Shown here piece after piece: positions 45,141 through 53,652 of a stretch of 64,000 nt of DNA. The translations under genes were made by a program, and so were the position numbers. How positions within the stretch are numbered: the first letter of the stretch is position 1; each line of letters opens with the position of its first letter. Source of the DNA: Streptomyces sp. HNM0575 (GTDB lineage: Bacteria; Actinomycetota; Actinomycetes; Streptomycetales; Streptomycetaceae). The notes below the pieces were generated by a model that was not told the origin of the DNA, did no database searches, and saw only the letters and a list, made by a program, of their open reading frames with translations. The stretch lies in assembly GCF_012726265.1 (NCBI RefSeq), contig NZ_JAASAG010000005.1, positions 248,001-312,000 on the forward strand, in the 5' to 3' direction.

Positions 45141-46534
45141 CGGATCCACCGGCCGTCGTACGAGCCGAAGGCGCCGGTCTCCGCGTCCCAGACGACGTGT
45201 CCGCGCCGCATCGTCCGCGTGACGCGGCCCGTCATCGTCCACCCCTCGTACGCCGACCAGCCGCACTTGGCGCGCACGTCACGCGCCGACAGCATCCATG
45301 TGTCGTGCGGGGCGAAGAAGACCAGGTCCGAGTCGGCGCCGGGCTCGATGCGCCCCTTGCCCCTCAGCCCGAACAACTCGGCGGGCCCCGCGGCCAGATG
45401 ACGGACCAGACGTGCCATCGCGACATCCGGGTCCTCGTCGGGACGCCTTCTGCGCATGCCCGTCCACACCGCCACCGCGAGCTCCTGCACACCGGGCAGA
45501 CCCGGCGGCGACTCCTGCACCGTCCGCGTCTTCTCCTCCACGGTGTGCGGGGCGTGGTCGCTGCCGATCGTGGCGACGTCCCCGGCGAACAGCGCCTGCC
45601 AGAGGCGGTCCTGGTCGCGCTGCTGCCGGATCGACGGCGAAAGACGCGTCCGCGCGCCGAGCCGGCGGGTGTCGGTGTCGGTGAACGACAGGTGGTGGCC
45701 CGTCAGTTCGAAGGTCACGGGCAGTCCCGCGGAGCGGGCAGCGCACACCAGGTCCGCCTCCTCCCCGCTGGAGAGGTGCAGGATGTGCGCTCTGGTGCCG
45801 TGGCGGCGTACCAGTTCGAGGACCTTGGCTACAGCCGCGATGCCCCCGCTGCGCGGGCGGCGCGCCTCGTAGTCCAGATAGCTGTCCGGGGCTCCCCACC
45901 AGTCGTCGAGCAGGGAGAAGAGCGCGCCGTCCTCGGCGTGCAGCACCAGCTGCACCCGGCCCTCGGCCGCGGCGATGAACGACTTCTCCAGCTCGTCCGG
46001 ATTGCGGAAGACGGTCGGCGCCGTGTGATGTCCCGCCATGAAGATCTTCGCGCTGGTGGCGACGGCAGGGTCGATGTGCGAGAGCGTCTCGGGATGCTCG
46101 GGGTCCGCTCCGATGTGGAAGCGGTAGTCCACCAGCGAGTGGCCGCGGACGATCTCGTTCTTCTCGCGAAGGCCGTCCTCGGTCAGCGGCGGCGGAACGG
46201 TGTTGGGCATGTCCATCACCGTTGTCACACCGCCCGTGACCGCCGCCCTGCTGCCGTGCTCCCAGTCCTCCTTGTGGGTGAGGCCCGGCGTACGGAAGTG
46301 GACGTGGGAGTCGATCAGGCCCGGAAGGACGTAGCGGTCGCCCGCGTCGACGACCGGAACTCCCGGCGGCGGCGCGGCGCCTTCGTCCTCGACGGAGAGG
46401 ATCCGCCCGTCCCCGATCAGCAGGGTCCCCGCGCGCACACCCGAGGGGGTCACCAACTTCCCCGCGGTCACGGCCAGTTCGGGTGCGGCCGGTTCGGGTG
46501 CGGCGGCCGGTCCGGATGCGGTCACTTCGGCCAT
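45137..46534 (-). CDS. Dihydroorotase/hydantoinase-like amidohydrolase
   Basis: The 465-residue binuclear zinc amidohydrolase has the metal site His77-x-His79 (GLIDSHVHFR), the bridging carboxylated Lys163 (TSAKIFMAGH), His199 (VLHAED), His253 (ILHLSS) and the Asp in GSDHAPH. The end has the type I dihydroorotase/allantoinase-type CGWSAYEGWTMTGRVTRTM. It should open or close a cyclic amide such as a hydantoin or dihydropyrimidine. Its neighbours are not pyrimidine genes, so it is inferred to act on a cluster intermediate. It overlaps the upstream gene by 13 bp. Confidence 0.9.
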   Translation of the reverse strand: MAEVTASGPAAAPEPAAPELAVTAGKLVTPSGVRAGTLLIGDGRILSVEDEGAAPPPGVPVVDAGDRYVLPGLIDSHVHFRTPGLTHKEDWEHGSRAAVTGGVTTVMDMPNTVPPPLTEDGLREKNEIVRGHSLVDYRFHIGADPEHPETLSHIDPAVATSAKIFMAGHHTAPTVFRNPDELEKSFIAAAEGRVQLVLHAEDGALFSLLDDWWGAPDSYLDYEARRPRSGGIAAVAKVLELVRRHGTRAHILHLSSGEEADLVCAARSAGLPVTFELTGHHLSFTDTDTRRLGARTRLSPSIRQQRDQDRLWQALFAGDVATIGSDHAPHTVEEKTRTVQESPPGLPGVQELAVAVWTGMRRRRPDEDPDVAMARLVRHLAAGPAELFGLRGKGRIEPGADSDLVFFAPHDTWMLSARDVRAKCGWSAYEGWTMTGRVTRTMRRGHVVWDAETGAFGSYDGRWIR

Positions 46535-47652
46535 GTCGACGCCACCAGCTCTCGGCACAGATCGTTGGCCGGCCCCATCAGGGCCACGGCCCGGGCATCG
46601 GCGAGCAGCCGGTTCAGCGCCGACGCGGTCGTGTACCCGGACGAGCCGAGCATCCTGACCGCCTCCAGGCAGACCTCCTCGGCCACGGTCGACGCGTGCA
46701 GCTTGCTGTGCAGCGTGGTCGTCCCGGGATCGGCCGAGGCGCGCGCCCCGGCCCGGCCGACGATCGCCCGCGCAGACTCGACCCTGGTCGCCATGTCGAC
46801 GAGCCGCGTCCTCGCGAGCGGCGAGGCCAACTGGCCCCTGCGCTCCAGGTGTCCGGTCAGCTCCTCCAGGGCGGCCTGCGCGACGCCGACGGCTATCGCG
46901 CCGAGGCTCGCCCCCGACTCCCGTACCCCCGCGATGATCTGCCTCGCACGGCCCTCGGGTCCGAGCCGGTCGGCGTCGGTGACGACGCACCCGCGCAACG
47001 ACACGAACCCCGTCGCCGAACCCCGCATGCCGACGAGGTCCAGGCTCAAGTCGGGGGCGAGCCCCGGATTCTCGGCACGGACGAGGAAGAACGTCTGCCC
47101 GGCAGCGCCGTATCCGCCGTCCTTGTCCTCGGCGAGGTCCCCGGTGCGTACGAGTACGAGATAGAGGTCGGCGACGGACGCGGTCGTGGTGAAGGACTTC
47201 GCCCCGTCGAGCACCCACGTCCCGTCGTCCTTGCGTACGGCGGTGCTGCTGAGGTTGCGCTTCGCCGCGCCGGCGCCCTGCTCGCTCCACGCGGAGGCGG
47301 CCAGCGCGGTGCCGTCCGCGAGTGCGGGAAGGAGCGTGTCCTTCTGCTCCGCCGAGCCCCACTCGGCGATGCGCGCGCTCACGGCGAAGTGCTGGAAGAC
47401 CATGATCGCGAGGGAGGGGTTGAGATGTGCGAGCCGCTCGCAGATGCGGTTGATGTCGGAGGCATCGCCGCCGTGCCCTCCGTACGCACGGGGTACGGCG
47501 GTCGCGAGCAGGCCCGACTTCCGCAGGGCGGCCAGGGTCTCCAGGTCCGGTTCGCCCGTGACGGCGGTGCTGACGGCCGACTTCCGCAACCGCTCCGCGA
47601 GTTCGGGATCGATGTCGGCCGGCGTGCGGACATCGCTGACTGTGCCAGGCAA
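46522..47652 (-). CDS. Acyl-CoA dehydrogenase-fold flavoprotein without the catalytic Glu
   Basis: The 376-residue protein has the ACAD fold: LNPSLAIMVFQHFAVSARIA, SAWSEQGAGAAKRNLSSTAV (FAD region) and RMLGSSGYTTASALNRLLAD near the end. The C-terminal motif that normally reads YEGT, containing the catalytic base, is LMGPANDL here, so the Glu is missing. Flavin monooxygenases of the ACAD fold (group D, e.g. DszC and nitrososynthases) use an FMN reductase partner and need no such Glu. The TTG at 47652 follows AAGGAG. Oxygenation of a nitrogen or ring is suggested, not simple dehydrogenation. Confidence 0.85.
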   Translation of the reverse strand: MPGTVSDVRTPADIDPELAERLRKSAVSTAVTGEPDLETLAALRKSGLLATAVPRAYGGHGGDASDINRICERLAHLNPSLAIMVFQHFAVSARIAEWGSAEQKDTLLPALADGTALAASAWSEQGAGAAKRNLSSTAVRKDDGTWVLDGAKSFTTTASVADLYLVLVRTGDLAEDKDGGYGAAGQTFFLVRAENPGLAPDLSLDLVGMRGSATGFVSLRGCVVTDADRLGPEGRARQIIAGVRESGASLGAIAVGVAQAALEELTGHLERRGQLASPLARTRLVDMATRVESARAIVGRAGARASADPGTTTLHSKLHASTVAEEVCLEAVRMLGSSGYTTASALNRLLADARAVALMGPANDLCRELVASTWPK

Positions 47653-47666
47653 TTCGACGCAACTCC

Positions 47667-48677
47667 TTAGGAAGCAGATGATGCGGACGGCTCCAGCGGG
47701 CAAGTCCCCTGGAACGTCACTCGCTTGCGGTCGACGGAGGCCCAACTCAGCGCGGGCACACCGTCGATGTCCCGGACGTCCGCGGTGACGGCGCTGACGC
47801 CGCCCGGCGTGACGATGTCCAGCAGCCCTTCCGGCTCGCCCAGTTCGCGCGCGATCCGCCACGGCACCGTGTGCGGGATGCGGATGGCGGAACCGAGGCA
47901 GACCGCGCCGGTCAGCGCGATCGTCGGATGCCACGAGGGCACCGAGATCGCACGCGCGGCGATGCCGCCCGCCGACGGCAGCAGGGCCGCGATCTTCGGG
48001 AAGGCCCCGCCGCGGGGCCACTTGAGCAGGTCCGTCACCGCGGCGCGGATCCGGCCGAGCCGGTCGAACAGGTCCGGGTCGTCGGCGAACAGCGCGTCCG
48101 TGTCCTCGATGCCGACCGCGCGTGCGTCGATGAACGCGTACGCATTGCCCGACGACACCAGGGACACCTCGTGCTGCCTGCCGTCCACCGTCACCGCCGT
48201 CCGCGGCCGGTCCGTGATCAGCAGATCCGTCACGGGGACCGGCCTGCCGCGCACGAAGTGGACCGTGAACTGGGTGACGTCGCCGTCGATCGCGCCGGCC
48301 TCGCACACCACGCTGTCGCCGTTGTTGAGGACCTGCACGCGCACCCTGGAGCCCACCGACAGCGGCGGCAGCATGCCGGTCCGCTCTGCCACCAGGGCCG
48401 TGGAGAGGATCGAATGCCCGCAGGAGCCGTGGTGGTCGAAGGAGTCCAGCGCGTCCGGCATGGCCTGCACGAACTCGTAGTCCAGATCGAACATCGGGTG
48501 CAGCGAAGGCTGCACCAGCGCGATCTTCAGTACGTGCCCCATGCCTTCCGCCGTCAGCGCTCGCCGGGCCTCGGCGAGCGCCGCCCTGAGAGCGGGCCCG
48601 CCCTGCGGCAGCCCCGCGCGGTCCAGGACGAGCGTGGGGCAGGGGCTTCCCGTCGCGTACGCGAGATGCCCGATCAT
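47667..48677 (-). CDS. PrpF family isomerase-like protein
   Basis: The 336-residue protein resembles PrpF (2-methylaconitate cis-trans isomerase) and 4-oxalomesaconate tautomerases. It has HLAYATGSPCPTLVLDRAGL, the Cys-containing turn HGSCGHSILSTALVAERTG, and KIALVQPSLHPMFDLDYEFV. These proteins shift a double bond or isomerise a small unsaturated acid through a diaminopimelate-epimerase-like fold. The ATG overlaps the asparagine synthetase stop by 4 bp. The substrate here is unknown. Confidence 0.82.
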   Translation of the reverse strand: MIGHLAYATGSPCPTLVLDRAGLPQGGPALRAALAEARRALTAEGMGHVLKIALVQPSLHPMFDLDYEFVQAMPDALDSFDHHGSCGHSILSTALVAERTGMLPPLSVGSRVRVQVLNNGDSVVCEAGAIDGDVTQFTVHFVRGRPVPVTDLLITDRPRTAVTVDGRQHEVSLVSSGNAYAFIDARAVGIEDTDALFADDPDLFDRLGRIRAAVTDLLKWPRGGAFPKIAALLPSAGGIAARAISVPSWHPTIALTGAVCLGSAIRIPHTVPWRIARELGEPEGLLDIVTPGGVSAVTADVRDIDGVPALSWASVDRKRVTFQGTCPLEPSASSAS

Positions 48678-50491
48678 GCGGACGCGGCAACACGGTCGGG
48701 GGTCCGGGTCCGCAGCGACCCTCGGAACTGTTCCCGCCACACCTCGTGGATCGTCAGCGCCCAGATCGTCAGCGCCGCGGTGTCGTCGGGACGTGCGGCC
48801 TGCGTCGCGAACAGCGCCTCGACGGCGGCCGGTTCGAGCTGGCCCGCCGCACGCAGCCGGTCCGTGTCGAGCGCGTCGCGCGCGAAGTCCCACAGCGGGG
48901 TACCGGGTGCCAGCATCGCCGTGACGGGCAGCGTGAACGGCTGCTTCATACGACGGTGCACCTCGTCGGGCACCAGCCCGGCGGCCGCCCCGTACAACGT
49001 CCGCTTGACCCTGCCGCCGCCGATCCTGAGCGGATCGGGCAGCGACCGGCCCACGGAGGCGACGCTGTCCTGGCAGAACGGCAGCCGCGCCTCGACCGAC
49101 GACGCCATGCTGAGGTGGTCGACCCTCCGCAGGTGGTAGGAGGGCAGCCGCTGGGTGAGCTCGAAGTCGGTGATGCGCTCGAGCACCGTTCCGGAGCCGT
49201 CCCGCAGCCGGTCGAGCGCGTTCGCGGGTATCGCGCCGACGTCCGCCGTGAACGCCCGGTAGTCGTCGGTGTAGAGGAGTCGCCGCTGTCCGGCGGGCAG
49301 GACCGCCAGCGCGTCGAGGTACGGCGCATACCAGTCGGAGCCGGAGGACGCTGCCGTGTGCGCGGCGTGCATCCGCGCGTAGCCGCCGAACACCTCGTCC
49401 GCGGCGTCCCCGGTCAGCGCGACCTTGAAGCCGGCCTCGCGCACCGCGCCGAACAGGGCGTACGTGCTCACCGTGATCGGGTCGGCGTTCGGCTGGCCCA
49501 GGTGCCAGACGACGTCCTCGATCAGGGACGGCAGCCGGTCCGGACTCAGCTCGACCTGGTGGTGGTCGGCGCCCGCACGACCGGCGGCCGCGCGTGCGAA
49601 GTGACGTTCGTCGAAGGGCCAGTCGCCCTGATAAGCGATGTTGAACGAATGCACGTGGCCGTGCTCCGCGGCGAGCGCCGTCACCAGGCTCGAATCGAGT
49701 CCGCCGGACGTGATGACGGCGACGGGCACGTCGGCGAGCAGGAGGAGCCGGCCGACCTCCGTGCGCAGCCGCTCGCGTACGACGTCGGCGGCCTTGTCGG
49801 GGTCGTCGACGCCGGGGCCGGGAGCCGGCGGACGGACGGTCAGCTCAGGCGCACCGCCCAGCGTGCAGCGCATGGTGGCGGCCGCCGGCAGGACCTTGAT
49901 CCCGGCGAACATGGTCTGCTCGCCGAACGGGGTCTTGGTCGCGAGGTACGCGTCGAGCCCTGGCTCCCACACCGTGCTTCCCGCGCCCTCGAACTGGAGC
50001 AGGGCGGGGATCTCGGACGAGAAGTGCAGCGACCGCTCGACCGGGTCCCAGCGGTAGTAGAGGGGCTTCATCCCCGCCTCGTCGGTGACGAGGAGAAGCC
50101 TGGGCTGCTCGCGCAGATCGACCAGGGCGATGGCGTACATGCCGTCGAGCAGGTCGGTGAAGCCCTCGCCGTACTCCTCGTACAGGGCCGGGATGATCGC
50201 GCTGTCGCAGCGGTCGGGGAACGTGTGACCGCGCGCCTTCAGACGGGTGCGCAGGGCGTCGTGGTTGTAGATCTCACCGTTGAAGACGGCCTTGATCCGG
50301 CCGTCCGCGCTCTCGCAGGGCTGCCGCCCGCCGTCGAGGTCGACGATCGCGAGCCGGTTGCTGCCGAGCCCCCAGGCCTCGCCCCGGGACACGCCCGTGC
50401 GGTCCGGCCCCCCGTGGCGCTGGAGCGCGCCGGCGACCCGCATCTCGTGCGGCGAGGCGTGTGCATTGAAATAGCCGTATATACGGCACAT
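48674..50491 (-). CDS. Asparagine synthetase (glutamine-hydrolysing) family protein
   Basis: The 605-residue protein has both domains. An N-terminal class II glutaminase carries the nucleophile Cys2 (MCRIYGYFNA, NRLAIVDLDGGRQP, VFNGEIYNHDALR). The synthetase domain has the PP-loop ITSGGLDSSLVTALAAEHG and VALTGDAADEVFGGYARMH. Such enzymes activate a carboxylate with ATP and transfer ammonia from glutamine. In clusters they amidate pathway acids or, as in beta-lactam synthetase, close rings; the intact Cys2 favours amidation. It is the first gene of the long minus-strand operon. Confidence 0.92.
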   Translation of the reverse strand: MCRIYGYFNAHASPHEMRVAGALQRHGGPDRTGVSRGEAWGLGSNRLAIVDLDGGRQPCESADGRIKAVFNGEIYNHDALRTRLKARGHTFPDRCDSAIIPALYEEYGEGFTDLLDGMYAIALVDLREQPRLLLVTDEAGMKPLYYRWDPVERSLHFSSEIPALLQFEGAGSTVWEPGLDAYLATKTPFGEQTMFAGIKVLPAAATMRCTLGGAPELTVRPPAPGPGVDDPDKAADVVRERLRTEVGRLLLLADVPVAVITSGGLDSSLVTALAAEHGHVHSFNIAYQGDWPFDERHFARAAAGRAGADHHQVELSPDRLPSLIEDVVWHLGQPNADPITVSTYALFGAVREAGFKVALTGDAADEVFGGYARMHAAHTAASSGSDWYAPYLDALAVLPAGQRRLLYTDDYRAFTADVGAIPANALDRLRDGSGTVLERITDFELTQRLPSYHLRRVDHLSMASSVEARLPFCQDSVASVGRSLPDPLRIGGGRVKRTLYGAAAGLVPDEVHRRMKQPFTLPVTAMLAPGTPLWDFARDALDTDRLRAAGQLEPAAVEALFATQAARPDDTAALTIWALTIHEVWREQFRGSLRTRTPDRVAASA

Positions 50492-51251
50492 CGCGACTTT
50501 CCTCCCCTTCGACCGCAGCCAGGGCGGTCGATCCCCGAATTCCTTACGTGTGTGCCGGAACTGGCCGGTGCAGAAGGGCTCCCGGCCGTCCGGGAAGACC
50601 GTGACCGACGCCGGCGCCGGTCCCGCCCGCGGGAACTGACGCCGGCTCAGCGGGCGTTCGCATGATCCACCGCCCCCCGCGAGCAGCCGGGCGGGAGCCG
50701 CGGCGATCAGGGTCGCCTGGCGCCTCGAAGTGTCCGCCGGTGGTCGAAGAAGGCGTCGCCGTGGAGTCCGTGAAGGAGGGAGTTCTCCGGCCGGGCCAGG
50801 TCGTCCGGCGGCACTCCCGCGTTGGAACGGCCGTCGACGCGGCTCATTCCACTACCTCCTGTCCCCGTAAGCACCGTGGTCATCGAACAGCGCCCGTGCC
50901 GTCCTGTCGTGAGTCATCTGCCCCCAGCCGCATGGGAACTACGGGAGGGCCACGAGTCCCACCCGGAGTGGGAAAGCCTCGGGATATCTGACCCATGGCG
51001 GTAGGACAGTGCGCCTGGCAACGTGCGGGAACGTCCGCGACGATCAGGCGAGCCCGTCGCCGGACGCCACCTGGGTCCGGGGTCACGGCACGGGGTGAGT
51101 CCGACCGTCGTCCCGCCGGAGCCGCACCGGGCGAACTGATCTGGGGGTAGAGCGAATCAAGCATGCGCAGAACCACCCATCGAGCGGAGAGGTCCGCGCT
51201 ACGACCTGCCGCATCACCAGCGACGATCGCTTCGAGCAGGAAGGTCGCACT
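50492..51251. other. Divergent intergenic region with one small gene
   Basis: About 760 bp separate the asparagine synthetase and StrR-like regulator genes. It holds a small minus-strand reading frame (50707-50847) with a strong ribosome-binding site, an AGGAAGG site for the regulator near 51237, and a purine-rich leader for the synthetase. I see no match to the StrR-type site found elsewhere in the cluster. Confidence 0.5.
50707..50847 (-). CDS. Small protein of 46 residues, unknown function
   Basis: The frame opens at an ATG preceded by ACAGGAGGTAGTGGA, an excellent ribosome-binding site, and closes at TGA. The product begins MSRVDGRSNAGVPPDD and ends HRRTLRGARRP. It is hydrophilic with a central LLHGLHGDAFFDH stretch, no Cys, and no signal or membrane segment. 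It lies upstream of the asparagine synthetase on the same strand. It could be a small regulator, a leader peptide or a precursor peptide; only the initiation signal and the position argue that it is real. Confidence 0.4.
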   Translation of the reverse strand: MSRVDGRSNAGVPPDDLARPENSLLHGLHGDAFFDHRRTLRGARRP

Positions 51252-52274
51252 GTGAATGATCAGTCCGTTGTCGGCGTTGCCGAAGAGAACGACGTGGGAG
51301 GGACCACGGTCCCGGCGGTCCTGAGGAGGCTGCCGCTCACCGACGTCGTGCAGCCCGACTCGCCCCGCCTGTCCGGCGTCGACGACGAGCACGCCCGGCT
51401 GCTGGCGAATTCGGATGCGGCGCTGCCGCCGATCCTCGTCAACCGGCGCACCATGCGCGTCGTCGACGGTGCGCATCGGCTCATGGCCGCGAGACTCCGC
51501 GGGCAGCAGGCGATCGAAGTGGACTTCTGCGACTGCGACAACGACGAGGCGTTCGTGCTCGCGGTCGAGAAGAACGTGCGGCACGGACTGCCCCTGTCGC
51601 GGGCCGAACGGACGGCGGCGGCGGAGCGCATCATCGGCTCCTATCCGGAATGGTCGGACCGCGCGATCGCCGCGGTGGCCGGACTCTCGCACAAGACGGT
51701 CGGGACGATTCGAAGACGGCTGACGAAGGACTCCGAGCCGGTTACCCATCGCCGGGGCAGGGACGGCAGATTGCGGCCCGTCGACGGCGCCGCCGTCCGC
51801 GCCAGGGTGAGCGGACTGCTCGTGGACCGGCAGGGCGCCTCGCTGCGGGAGATCGCCCGTGAGGCCGGGGTCAGCCCGGACACGGTGCGGAACGTGCGTG
51901 ACGACTCGCGCCGTGCCGAGATCCCGCTGGTGTCCGAACCCGCCGGCGCCGCGGCCCCCGGCCGGGAGGAGAGCGAAGCTCCCAAGCCGGCGAGCACGTG
52001 CGTACGGACGCAGCCGGAGGCGGGCGTTCCCGACCGGTCCGCACTGGTTCGCAGCCTGCGCAGCGACCCTTCGCTGCGGTTCTCCGAGTCGGGGCGCGTT
52101 CTGCTGCGGCTGCTCACCGCGTACGCGCCCGATTCGGACGACCTGGCGCGGCTCAGCGAGAACGTGCCGATTCACCGCGCGGCCGGTATAGCGCAGTTGG
52201 CCAGGGAGTACGGCCGTTTCTGGCAGAAGTTCGCGGTCGCCGTCGAACAGCGGCAGCAACAGGCGGAGATCTAG
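51252..52274 (+). CDS. StrR/NovG-type ParB-like pathway activator
   Basis: The 340-residue protein has a ParB/Spo0J N-terminal fold (ANSDAALPPILVNRRTMRVV, DGAHRLMAARLRGQQAIEVD) and an HTH (YPEWSDRAIAAVAGLSHKTV). A second HTH-like segment (GASLREIAREAGVSPDTVRN) follows, then a helical C-terminal domain. This matches cluster-specific activators such as StrR (streptomycin) and NovG (novobiocin), which bind GTTCGACTG-N11-CAGTCGAAC-like sites. Two similar sites occur in this cluster (54668, 60578). The GTG has AGGAAGG upstream. Confidence 0.9.
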   Translation: MNDQSVVGVAEENDVGGTTVPAVLRRLPLTDVVQPDSPRLSGVDDEHARLLANSDAALPPILVNRRTMRVVDGAHRLMAARLRGQQAIEVDFCDCDNDEAFVLAVEKNVRHGLPLSRAERTAAAERIIGSYPEWSDRAIAAVAGLSHKTVGTIRRRLTKDSEPVTHRRGRDGRLRPVDGAAVRARVSGLLVDRQGASLREIAREAGVSPDTVRNVRDDSRRAEIPLVSEPAGAAAPGREESEAPKPASTCVRTQPEAGVPDRSALVRSLRSDPSLRFSESGRVLLRLLTAYAPDSDDLARLSENVPIHRAAGIAQLAREYGRFWQKFAVAVEQRQQQAEI

Positions 52275-52290
52275 GACGAGATCGCACGTA

Positions 52291-52377
52291 CGGACAGAGC
52301 GAGACGGACTCAGCGAGACCGGACACACAGACCGGACACGGCGAGACGACAGAGCAGTCGGACAGAGCGAGACCGGA
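52291..52377. repeat. GA-rich direct repeats before the tautomerase gene
   Basis: CGGACAGAGCGAGAC is present at 52291 and again at 52359. Shorter ACCGGACA copies lie between them, filling the gap between the StrR-like gene and the tautomerase. The array looks like slippage-expanded spacer DNA; a regulatory role is possible but not shown. Confidence 0.6.
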
Positions 52378-52395
52378 CAGGAGGGATGACCTGCG

Positions 52396-52581
52396 ATGCC
52401 ACTTGTGCAGGTGAACTGGTGGAAGGGCGTCGGCGAGGCCGAACGCCGCCAGCTCGTCGAAGAGGTGACGGGGACTGTGGCGCGGATAGCGAAGTGCCCC
52501 GAGGCCGCCGTCACAGTGATCATCACCGATGTGGAGACGGACCACTGGGGTCGCGGCGGAAAGCTGGCGGCCGACCTCTGA
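52396..52581 (+). CDS. 4-oxalocrotonate tautomerase family protein
   Basis: The 61-residue protein begins MPLVQVNWWKGVGEAERRQL, so the catalytic proline becomes the N-terminus when Met is removed. The first strand, helix and PEAAVTVIITDVETDHWGRG fit the 4-OT fold, a beta-alpha-beta unit that forms hexamers. It would catalyse a proton shift (keto-enol or enamine) on a pathway intermediate. It is about 63 bp upstream of the first methyltransferase gene on the same strand, in one short operon. Confidence 0.85.
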   Translation: MPLVQVNWWKGVGEAERRQLVEEVTGTVARIAKCPEAAVTVIITDVETDHWGRGGKLAADL

Positions 52582-52644
52582 CCGAAACACCGGGCGCCGT
52601 TGAAATCCCCTGCCATGTGCGAACCGATCGGAGAGGACACCGCT

Positions 52645-53502
52645 GTGCCTGACCAGATCTGTGCAGAGCCCAGCAGCACCGCCGTACGCACCGCCCTGTG
52701 GCGTGCCCTGCACGTCCAGCACGACGACTCGCCGCCGGTTCTCGACGACGAGACCGGTCTCCGTCTGGCCGGTCCGGGCGAGGAGTGGCGCCGGCGTCCC
52801 GACATGGAGCCGGACGACAATCCGTTCGCCCGCGCCGCGGTCATCACGCGATGCAGATTCGCCGAGGACCTTGTCGTCGAGGAGGTCCGCCGCGGGGTGC
52901 GGCAGTACGTCGTGCTCGGCGCCGGCCTGGACACCTTCGCCCAGCGCCGGACGGATCTCGCTCCGGCGTTGAGCATCTTCGAAGTCGACCCTCCCGGACC
53001 GCAGTTGTGGAAGCGGCGGCGCCTGGTGGAACTGGGCTTCGGCATTCCCCCGTGGCTGCACTTCGTGCCGTTCGACTTCGAATCGGGCGGGTCCTGGTGG
53101 GACGAGCTGGTGGCGGGGGGCTTCGATCCGGACCGGCCGGCCGTCGTGGCGTCGCTCGGCGTCAGCACGTACCTCAGCAAGGAGGCCATCGTGGGCATGC
53201 TGCGGCAGGGCACCGCGCTCGCCCCCGGCTCGACCCTGGTCACCACCTTCCAGCTCCCGCTGGAGATGATCGAGCCGGGTCCCCGCGAACTCCGCGCACG
53301 CGTGGAGAAGGCCGCGCGTGCGTCCGGCACGCCGTTCACGAGCTTCTTCGCCCCCGAGGAGATAGTGGCGCTGGCCCGTGACGCCGGCTTCCGTACGTCG
53401 GAGCACGTGCCCGCGGCCGACCTCACCGAGCGCTACTTCGCCGGACGGGCCGACGGCCTCCGCCCGTCCAACGCCGAGGAGTTGCTGGTCGTCACCACGT
53501 GA
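52645..53502 (+). CDS. Class I SAM methyltransferase 1 (leucine carboxyl methyltransferase-like)
   Basis: The 285-residue protein has STAVRTALWRALHVQHDDSP, the SAM-binding QYVVLGAGLDTFAQRRTDL, IFEVDPPGPQLWKRRRL, and the end ERYFAGRADGLRP. This is the PF04072/TIGR00027 SAM family common in actinomycetes. The GTG at 52645, 7 bp after GGAGAGGA, is preferred over an ATG at 52615. Two close paralogs (53653 and 61614) are in the same cluster, suggesting three methyl groups on the product. It shares a terminator with the convergent gene at 53653. Confidence 0.88.
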   Translation: MPDQICAEPSSTAVRTALWRALHVQHDDSPPVLDDETGLRLAGPGEEWRRRPDMEPDDNPFARAAVITRCRFAEDLVVEEVRRGVRQYVVLGAGLDTFAQRRTDLAPALSIFEVDPPGPQLWKRRRLVELGFGIPPWLHFVPFDFESGGSWWDELVAGGFDPDRPAVVASLGVSTYLSKEAIVGMLRQGTALAPGSTLVTTFQLPLEMIEPGPRELRARVEKAARASGTPFTSFFAPEEIVALARDAGFRTSEHVPAADLTERYFAGRADGLRPSNAEELLVVTT

Positions 53503-53552
53503 CGGGGGTCGCCGAGGCGCGGGCTGCCACGATGCTCGGACGGACATACGAC

Positions 53553-53597
53553 GCGGACGCTCCTGCGGAGGTGAAATGCCTCCGCAGGAGCGTCCGC
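53553..53597. terminator. Bidirectional terminator between two methyltransferase genes
   Basis: A perfect 19-bp stem (GCGGACGCTCCTGCGGAGG and its complement) with a 7-base loop TGAAATG lies between convergent genes ending at 53502 and 53653. It has no U-tract, which is usual for terminators in high-GC actinomycetes. Confidence 0.8.
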
Positions 53598-53652
53598 CCG
53601 GTCCCGGCCCCGGTCCGTCGAGTCCTTCTCGCGTCAGGTGCCCGCGCTCCCG

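Noticed and set aside
36781..50491. D-cycloserine gene cluster
   Set aside because: CysK-like and ATP-grasp enzymes are shared, but I see no arginase-like hydroxyurea enzyme, heme protein or racemase of that pathway, and many other enzymes do not fit.
50707..50847. Lasso peptide precursor next to the asparagine synthetase
   Set aside because: No B protein (RRE or protease) or other lasso gene is nearby, the synthetase has an intact glutaminase Cys2, and the peptide has no lasso-like core with an early Asp/Glu. It is kept only as an unknown small gene.
50662..50991. Plus-strand frame in the synthetase/StrR-like intergenic region
   Set aside because: Pro/Arg/Ser-rich with no ribosome-binding site or domain, and antisense to the small gene with a good initiation signal.
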